Below, piece by piece: positions 58,033-64,000 of a DNA stretch of 64,000 nt. A model generated the notes under the pieces. That model was not told the DNA's origin, made no database searches, and saw nothing but the letters and a program-made list of their open reading frames with translations. A program made the position numbers and the translations under genes. Every line of letters starts with the position of its first letter. Within the stretch, counting starts at the first letter, position 1. Source of the DNA: Malachius bipustulatus (taxonomy: Eukaryota > Arthropoda > Insecta > Coleoptera > Melyridae); contig OU342633.1 of the NCBI GenBank assembly GCA_910589415.1, positions 13,182,858 to 13,246,857 of the forward strand, given 5' to 3'.

Positions 58033-58807
58033 GTGTCAAAATTTGGTGCCGCCGTAGAAACACGTCTGCCGGGCTGCATGATTGTATGTAACTATGTTAA
58101 AATGCGTCTTCTTGGCGTCTTCTGCGATAGACAAGAAGAATCCCGCGTAAAATGGAAACTAATGCAGATATCGACTGCAAACAAAAATGTGCTAGTAGAG
58201 AATTTCATTGACTTTTAAACTGTATGCGAATTGGTACTACCAGCAGGACCCAAAAGGCTAATATACAATAATTTCTAGCGCACTCAAATGAGTCGGTTCC
58301 GTCCTGCTGGAAGGCCACTGTAGATTCTATCATTAAAACTCTATATCCGAATAGATACCTGTAATTCGATGTTGAGACTTTATACTCGCATATATCAATT
58401 TTTATTTCGTTTTGCTATTCACCAATGGATATCAGTAATATAAAGTATTGAAAATTTACCATATGTCCCAAGCCATATTTACTGTCCCAAGTCACCTCGT
58501 TTCACGGTATGTTCCAGAAGATTATTATTGTCCTAACAGCGAAGAAACAATGAATTTATCATGGCAATAGCTGTGCATTAAAAGTACTGGCTGAATTCAC
58601 CACTGGATCAGGCCTAATTATTATTTTTACTACTCTCCGCACTCTAACCTTACAAAGTTCCCAAATCACGATATTATTGTAATTTGTCTAATTATTAGAG
58701 AGATATTGTGGACACAAATAACGTCCGGCAGTATTAAAGTTAACGTTATTTTGACATCAGAGCATGCGTAGATGTACTTTACGATAAAGGAAACCATAAT
58801 AAGGTTA
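58033..58807. other. No assigned gene
   Basis: A 61-codon plus frame (58033-58218) includes ESRVKWKLMQISTANK, which vaguely resembles the W.LMQ..V...K block of the Myb-like protein at 59.6 kb, but has no flanking homology. The rest is AT-rich. Confidence 0.3.
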
Positions 58808-59425
58808 AGCTACGTTTTCCTAACTGCGTCAAACGCGAGCGCGAAACGCCTGCGGTACACGCAGGGCGATTCACGCAGTGTGGGTTGCGTGAACAGTGTT
58901 TTCCAACTTGCGGAAATCAGTTCGAATTAAAACGTATTATTTATTTTGGTAATAATATTATGAGAAAAGGAGTTCTTCTAGATCTCACTACGATGAAGAA
59001 GAAGTATTTATAATTCCTTGTTATAAAGAACTTTGTTGAAAAAATACGAACCTAGCGAATTTAATTCGATTTTGTGTCTTTTAAACCCTTATTTTTGTAG
59101 CCTTTTAATTTTACATCGTATATTATGAGTAATCCAGCCACCAGTTCAAACAACAGTTCATCTTCAGCTGCAGAAAATATTGGTTGAGGTTCTTTGCCTG
59201 ATGTATTCAATATTATAAAATCAAAAAACCAATAACTTACGCACTGCGTCGCGTGATTGACTGCTCTCGAGGCACAGCCGACGTTTCACGCGAGCGCACA
59301 CCGTCCAATGCTGCGGAACACGCACTGTAGGAAAACGGTCTGATTTAAACCATACAAGAGCAGTGTTGGGCGTGTTACGCGTGCGTCGTACGCAGTGCGA
59401 TATACGCAGCTAGGAAAACGTAGCT
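58808..59425. mobile_element. Harbinger-type MITE with TTA target duplication
   Basis: Ends AGCTACGTTTTCCTAACTGC and the inverse of AGCTACGTTTTCCTAGCTGC, both flanked by TTA (58805-58807 and 59426-59428), the target pattern of PIF/Harbinger. Both subterminal regions are GC-rich with many CGCAG and GCGAGCGC words, while the centre is A/T-rich. A short ATG frame in the centre (MSNPATSSNNSSSSAAENIG, ending in TGA) may be a captured N-terminus. Confidence 0.85.
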
Positions 59426-59611
59426 TTAGTGCCAAACGTTATTAGCACAGCGTTTAGGGAGAGCATTATCTGTACCTTATTTCGTGCTCGTGCTGTATTC
59501 GTCGACGGTCGTTAATATTCGTAGAACCTCCTAACCTTCTTTGAGATTTTATGTGAAGTGAATTGAAAATTGAATAGAGTTGTAGTAGTCACAAAAGTTA
59601 CTTACTACTAG

Positions 59612-60076
59612 TTGAAAATTAATTTTATCATGGAGAAGGGGGAAAATCGAAGATTAAGATTTATATATGAGGTAGACGTAATTATGTTACGGGAAGTTGT
59701 AGCTCAAAATCCAATGGTACATCCTGAGAAATGGGAGCTTATGCAGATGAACGTGGAGAGGAAAAGTGGTAAAAGTTTTCAGATTAGGACAATCAAACAA
59801 CATCTGTGATTACTGCTAGAGCTATTTTTGAAAAAAGGTTGTGTAACAGTAAAAAAGTAGGTATATAGGTATTTCCCTAGTAAACTCAGGGAAAAACAGC
59901 TGCAGTCAGAGGAGCGAAGGCTGTTGACAGAAGAAAAAAAAGTAAACATTGAGGAACGAAAAATGTCGATACAAGAAAGAAATCATGAATTTGAAATGGC
60001 CGAAAGAGTGCAAAGGATGGAATTAGAAAACGAAAGGCTTCAGTTAGAACTGCATGAAAGAAAAATGACTACCTAA
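59612..60076 (+). pseudogene. Myb/SANT-like accessory protein of a Harbinger transposon, broken
   Basis: FIYEVDVIMLREVVAQNPMV, EKWELMQMNV and FQIRTIKQHL match the helical N-terminal block of Myb/SANT-like proteins common in arthropod repeats. After HL a TGA (59807-59809) interrupts, and the next codons LLLELFLKKG continue the homology, so it is a nonsense change. Further frame loss follows. The C-terminal coiled coil (KLREKQLQSEERRLLTEEKK to LELHERKMTT, 59895-60073) is open and ends at TAA. In Harbinger elements such a DNA-binding protein helps the nuclease. Here it lies tail to tail with the nuclease pseudogene, 370 bp away. Confidence 0.7.
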
Positions 60077-60444
60077 TAAGTTACTGGAGTCACAACAAAT
60101 AATTATTATAGATTCCTTGCTCAGTTAATTGCAATAATGTCTAGCCAATTAATTTTTTATGATCTATTGTTTGTCATTCTAGTTTGGCTATTTTTAAGGT
60201 ATAAATAAAAGATAGTGTTATACAAAAAGGTTTTTATTTTTGTTGAAATAAATATAGAAAGGTGTAGTAACCATATAACCATATAATGGTGGAACTGTGT
60301 TAAAATACATAACTGTTTGAGATCCATATAAACAGATATGACAGTTTGTCAAAATTACGGTGGCTTTGTACATCGCTTCCAAATCTTGAAGCAATAATTT
60401 CTGATTCTTCCGATAGTTTACAAATGCAAATTCTGAAACGACTT

Positions 60445-61449
60445 TTAGGAAGCCCCACTACCGCTACCTGTAAAGTTTTCGTGTTCTATATTAAACTGAT
60501 GTTGGTGCGGTTCCAAATTTCGTCCTTGAAAAGGCGACATGAGGAATTCCACGATGCCATACGCTTGATCTCCATACAACACATACTTCTAATCATCATT
60601 TATAACTGCCTTCATTTCCAATTCATTATATAGTTGAGACGCTCTAAAAATCCCAGCATCATGCCTTCTTCCTAGAAACGCCCCTTTAAGGCTTACACTA
60701 ATTCCATCTGGACATAGAACTGATTGGTATTTCAAGCAATGATATCTCTTGTGTCCCGAGTAATATTCTTCTTGATTTACAGTAGGCCTACAAATTTGCC
60801 TCGTAGTACCGTCTATAAAACCCCAACAGTTTGGAATAGCACCCCCTTTATTGAGTATTGCCTAAAATGCTATTAAGTAAACTATTATGTTGATTGGTTA
60901 CACTATTGGAGACCTACCTCAGCATAGTATTGTAATTTTTCACGATGAAGCCATTCCAATGCATTCAGATTATTTAGCAAGTGTCCTCGATTTTCAACAA
61001 TTATTTCCACTGTTCTATTAATAATTTTAGACAAAGACTGGGGGGACAAACCAAACAAGCTGCATTGCTGCATATATCTGTCAGACGATTTGGATAAGCC
61101 AAGCGCTTGAGTACCATAGAGAGACCAATTAACCCTACAAAAATAAAACATTCGTCCCAATTGTAATTAAAAAAAAAAAAAAAATAGAAATGGAAACTAT
61201 AAATACAACAAAATTTGCAGTGAGACATTTTATATGCATATATTTAACTTTATTACGAGAATTTCTTCTGATTTCATTAGGTAATCCTAAAACTTGTACC
61301 AGTCTTAAAATATCATCACGATTGAAACGAAATTGTATTATGATTTCATCATCGGATAGGTCATCTAAATTAAAATTTATACCATTATTTACACGTGGGT
61401 TCCTTATTATTAAAATATTCTGTATTATAATCCTTTCAATTTCTTCCAT
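60445..61449 (-). pseudogene. Harbinger-type nuclease (HARBI1-like) with a conserved intron, broken
   Basis: Minus strand. The N-terminal block is DEIIIQFRFNRDDILRLVQV (61300-61390), then KRLAYPNRLTD (about 61085-61120) and LFGLSPQSLSKIINR, EWLHREKLQYYAE (60903-61060). A 56-bp intron follows (60862-60917, GTAGGT...TTTTAG) that joins AE to AILNKG in frame. Exon 3 carries NCWGFIDGTTRQICRP (first Asp), LGRRHDAGIFRASQLYNE (second Asp) and YGDQAYGIVEFLMSPFQ. Breaks: a 114-bp gap at 61135-61248 that may be an intron but does not fit in phase, a frameshift near 61075, and TAG at 60589-60591. TAA at 60445-60447 is taken as the natural end. The order of catalytic blocks is complete except for a clear final Glu. 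Confidence 0.75.
60862..60917 (-). other. Short intron within the Harbinger nuclease
   Basis: GCTGAG-GTAGGT donor and CATTTTAG-GCAATA acceptor. Removing it restores the continuous family sequence across ...YYAE and AILNKG... . A 56-bp intron is typical for insects. Confidence 0.75.
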
Positions 61450-62949
61450 TAATTTTCTTTCCCGTCAAACAAAACCACAATTATTACTCTTCTCTAATAA
61501 AATATCTTATGATTCCACAGTTTGTTGAGGCTTTGAGATCACGATTACATTAAAAATTAAAATTTTAAAATACTAATTAGGCAAATTCAAAAACTCAGGT
61601 TAGGTAAATTTTCACAAGTTATGCGCGTGGCTGATGAAGTAACTGCAATATCTTAAGAAACCAATAGATTTGGTGAAAGATAGCGGGAGTTTTAAACATC
61701 AACGCTGAATAGAAAAGCTCTTAAAATTAATTAGAAGGAATAGACGGAGGAAATTTGGACGAATTAATACAACAATAAACAACAACGTTTTCAATATGTT
61801 TATTACCTATATTAACAATAATTAACTATGTACTATTATTATTACACACAATATTATTAATATCTTTAGGTAGGTATATTTCAAAAAGATTGAATCGCTA
61901 TATACCTAAGTGTAAGCCTTTTATTTGCCGCAATTCCAATAATGTGCTTCCTTGCAGTTTTAAAGGTCTATTATTTGCTGGATTAACAAAATGATCCATC
62001 TCTTCGAAATGATCAGTACAAAATAATGTGGTGAGAAATCGGCTTCGACACTCCACACTTTTTCAAAACTTCGTCTTTCATCGATGTTATCATAACCTAT
62101 TGCTTGTTCCTATTTCCATCAGCATAGTTATAAAATATTAATAAGTTTATTTACGCGGCTTCTAAAGTTAACTTTATACATAATTCTTTATTCCTGCTTG
62201 GAACACCGTGGAAAGATCTGAACATGCTTAACAATCCATAGTTGGAGCAACCGCACACAGCACACAGCACATATTTTCCAGACATAATAATAATAATATG
62301 TTCACTTTAATACAGCGGTACATTATAAATGCCTGTTTAACTGGTACGCAACAAAATTATCCGCTGATATAATGCTTTGAGAGTAACTTTAAATTGAAAT
62401 TATACTTGAAACTAAAACGTTCAATTACTAATGACAAATTATTAATAATTATGATTGACTGCAGCTGTCAAAAATCGTGAAAAGTTACCTAACTTTGAAT
62501 TTAAAAACAGCTTAGTGGCCCCAGTTCCTGCATGAGGGCGCTGTAAAAATGGACGGAGGTTTTGAGAGGAAGTGTCCCGTATTAATATTTTAAGGTATTT
62601 GGTTCTATGCTAGCAAAAATAGGAAAACTTCAAGAAGACTTACCTAACTATTAAGGGTTCCCCTTACCGAATTACAAAATCACAACAACTAAAATCGCCA
62701 ATCTAACCAGGAACTACTGCCAATATTATTATTATTATGGGCCCTTTGTGGAAATTTCCTAGACAAAACTTCCTGAATGCAATTTGGAAAAAAAGAAAAA
62801 TGCAATTTTCAACTCCTCAAGCTGGCTACCTTCTCCTGCCTTATCAGCACAACCAACAAAAAAACTTCCAGCTTATCAAAGTTCCATTCATAAAATTTCA
62901 ACTCTAGTGCCATACAGGGGGATAAACTCATGAATGTGGATGAATAATT
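61450..62949. other. No gene seen
   Basis: AT-rich spacer. The left part may include the far end of the Harbinger element (no terminus found). 62515-62575 is slightly GC-richer (AGGGCGCTGTAAAAATGGACG) without a frame. Confidence 0.4.
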
Positions 62950-63029
62950 AATTATTAACAACAATTAGAATAACACTATCTAGCAAGTGGAGATTGTCCA
63001 TGTCTGAAAATCTGAAGTTAAATTGACCA

Positions 63030-63420
63030 CGTTGTTAGTGACTTGTCACTTGAAAAATTGTTCGGAAAACCTTTTTATTATGACGAATTGTTGCACACGC
63101 CAATGTGTTCTCCAATTTCAATTTTTCTAGCAGACGCAAAGACGAGAAGTAATTATCAAAATATGTCATACGATATTTTTTATTGTATTACTGCTCTGTA
63201 AGATCTAACACCACACGTTCGCCAAGTCCAAAGTCTTTATATTTTTGATTTTCTGCTCCCTGCTTGCCTTGATAGATTTCAAACTTCACTATATAGCCAC
63301 ACTGATCAGAGAGACGCCATAATTTGTAGCCTCTTTTGATCGGCTTCATCGGATTATACTGCTTCAGAGAACTGCGTCCTTTGCAAACAATCATTGATTC
63401 ATAATTTGTACAATTTGTCA
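63030..63420 (-). pseudogene. piggyBac (PGBD2/3-like) transposase fragment
   Basis: GRSSLKQYNPMKPIKRGYKL, CGYIVKFEIYQGK and GLGERVVLDLTEQ (63188-63394) are the central block of PGBD-type transposases. The first catalytic Asp block, normally DESM, reads YESM, so Asp is lost. After a stop at about 63190, YFDNYFSSLRLLEKL (second Asp) follows in another frame (63085-63175). Both ends are missing. Confidence 0.75.
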
Positions 63421-63597
63421 GTTCAGATGAAAATTGCTGAGTATAGCATCAAATCGACCCCTAGTTATAGCAGATGATACTATTGGCGTCTTCAAGTCTT
63501 CACTCGTAGATCAGTAATGTCTCCAGTTAGGCAGCCTGTGGTAGCCCATAAACATATTGAGTCCCAAAAATGTTAAAAATTCTTCCTTTTTTTAGAT

Positions 63598-64000
63598 TTA
63601 AATTTTTGTGCCTTTGGGTAGCGTATAAATTTGTTTGATACACTCCTTTTTTTTGGTTGGAAAAGTTAAGTCAGGCGACCTTGGTGGCCACTGTAGCGGG
63701 GTAGCTTGCTGTCTTCTTATCCACTTTCCGGGAAATCGCTGATTAAGCCATCGTCTGACAGTTAAACTGAAATGCGGGGGTGCCCCGTCGTGTATGAACC
63801 ACATTTTTGTTGACGAATATCGAGTGGTAAATCTTCTAAAAATTCAAATAAATTATTTTGTAAAAAGTCAAGATACTCATTACCACCAAGACGTCTTGGA
63901 AGAACAAAAGGTCCAATTAATCGACCTCCTATTATTCCTGCCCATACATTAATGGAAAATTTATGTTGAAAACCTCCCGTCCTCTGACAATGTGGATTTT
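63598..64000 (-). pseudogene. Mariner-like (DUF4817-type) transposase fragment, runs off the window
   Basis: FSINVWAGIIGGRLIGPFVL and GNEYLDFLQNNLFEFLEDLP (63830-63960), a frameshift near 63800, then FIHDGAPPHFSLTVRRWLNQ (second Asp) and WPPRSPDLT (third Asp block). The tail diverges after PDLT. The same family as the element inside the satellite array at 44.7-46.9 kb, but a different copy. The N-terminal part lies beyond position 64000. Confidence 0.8.

Overview
The window looks like repeat-rich intergenic DNA from an insect (AT-rich; broken piggyBac, hAT, mariner-like, Harbinger and non-LTR elements; short introns; many foldback MITEs). The order cannot be fixed from the sequence. There is no bacterial-style gene organisation. 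The only long intact reading frame is a piggyBac transposase (364-2160, minus). The only candidate non-transposon gene is a two-exon minus-strand fragment at 57.26-58.0 kb.

Layout: 0-2.3 kb, an apparently intact piggyBac-like transposon. 3.1-5.05 kb, a decayed second piggyBac. 5.4-7.6 kb, two fused transposase pseudogenes (a TTF/hAT zinc-finger piece and a DDE-type transposase of a family common in arthropods). 7.6-27 kb, an AT-rich nest of inverted repeats, foldback elements and a broken hAT transposase, including candidate ends of 12-19 kb elements. 27-28.8 kb, a small MITE and a non-LTR reverse-transcriptase fragment. 28.8-52.9 kb, a 24-kb tandem array. 52.9-57.1 kb, Harbinger nuclease pieces around unidentified sequence. 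57.3-61.5 kb, the two-exon gene, a Harbinger-type MITE, and a Myb-like/nuclease gene pair of a Harbinger transposon. 62.9-64 kb, piggyBac and mariner-like fragments.

The outstanding feature is the 24-kb array. It is built from three modules: S (about 160-180 bp), A (about 147 bp) and V (about 1,031 bp). S alternates with either A, giving a 325-330 bp satellite monomer, or V, a fragment of a partitivirus-like RNA-dependent RNA polymerase read on the minus strand. I count eight full V copies, one truncated V copy and 29 A copies. All eight full V copies share the same nonsense codons and the same frameshift at motif A, so the viral fragment decayed before it was amplified. The array therefore appears to be an endogenous viral element turned into satellite DNA. 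Later it was expanded by unequal exchange (block offsets of 2,845 and 5,239 bp) and hit by TA-targeting elements at one and the same monomer position.

The elements do not form a pathway. What links them is insertion history: viral capture, decay, satellite amplification, transposon insertion, then re-duplication of the insertions. A source of antiviral small RNA is a reasonable but untested idea for the viral array.
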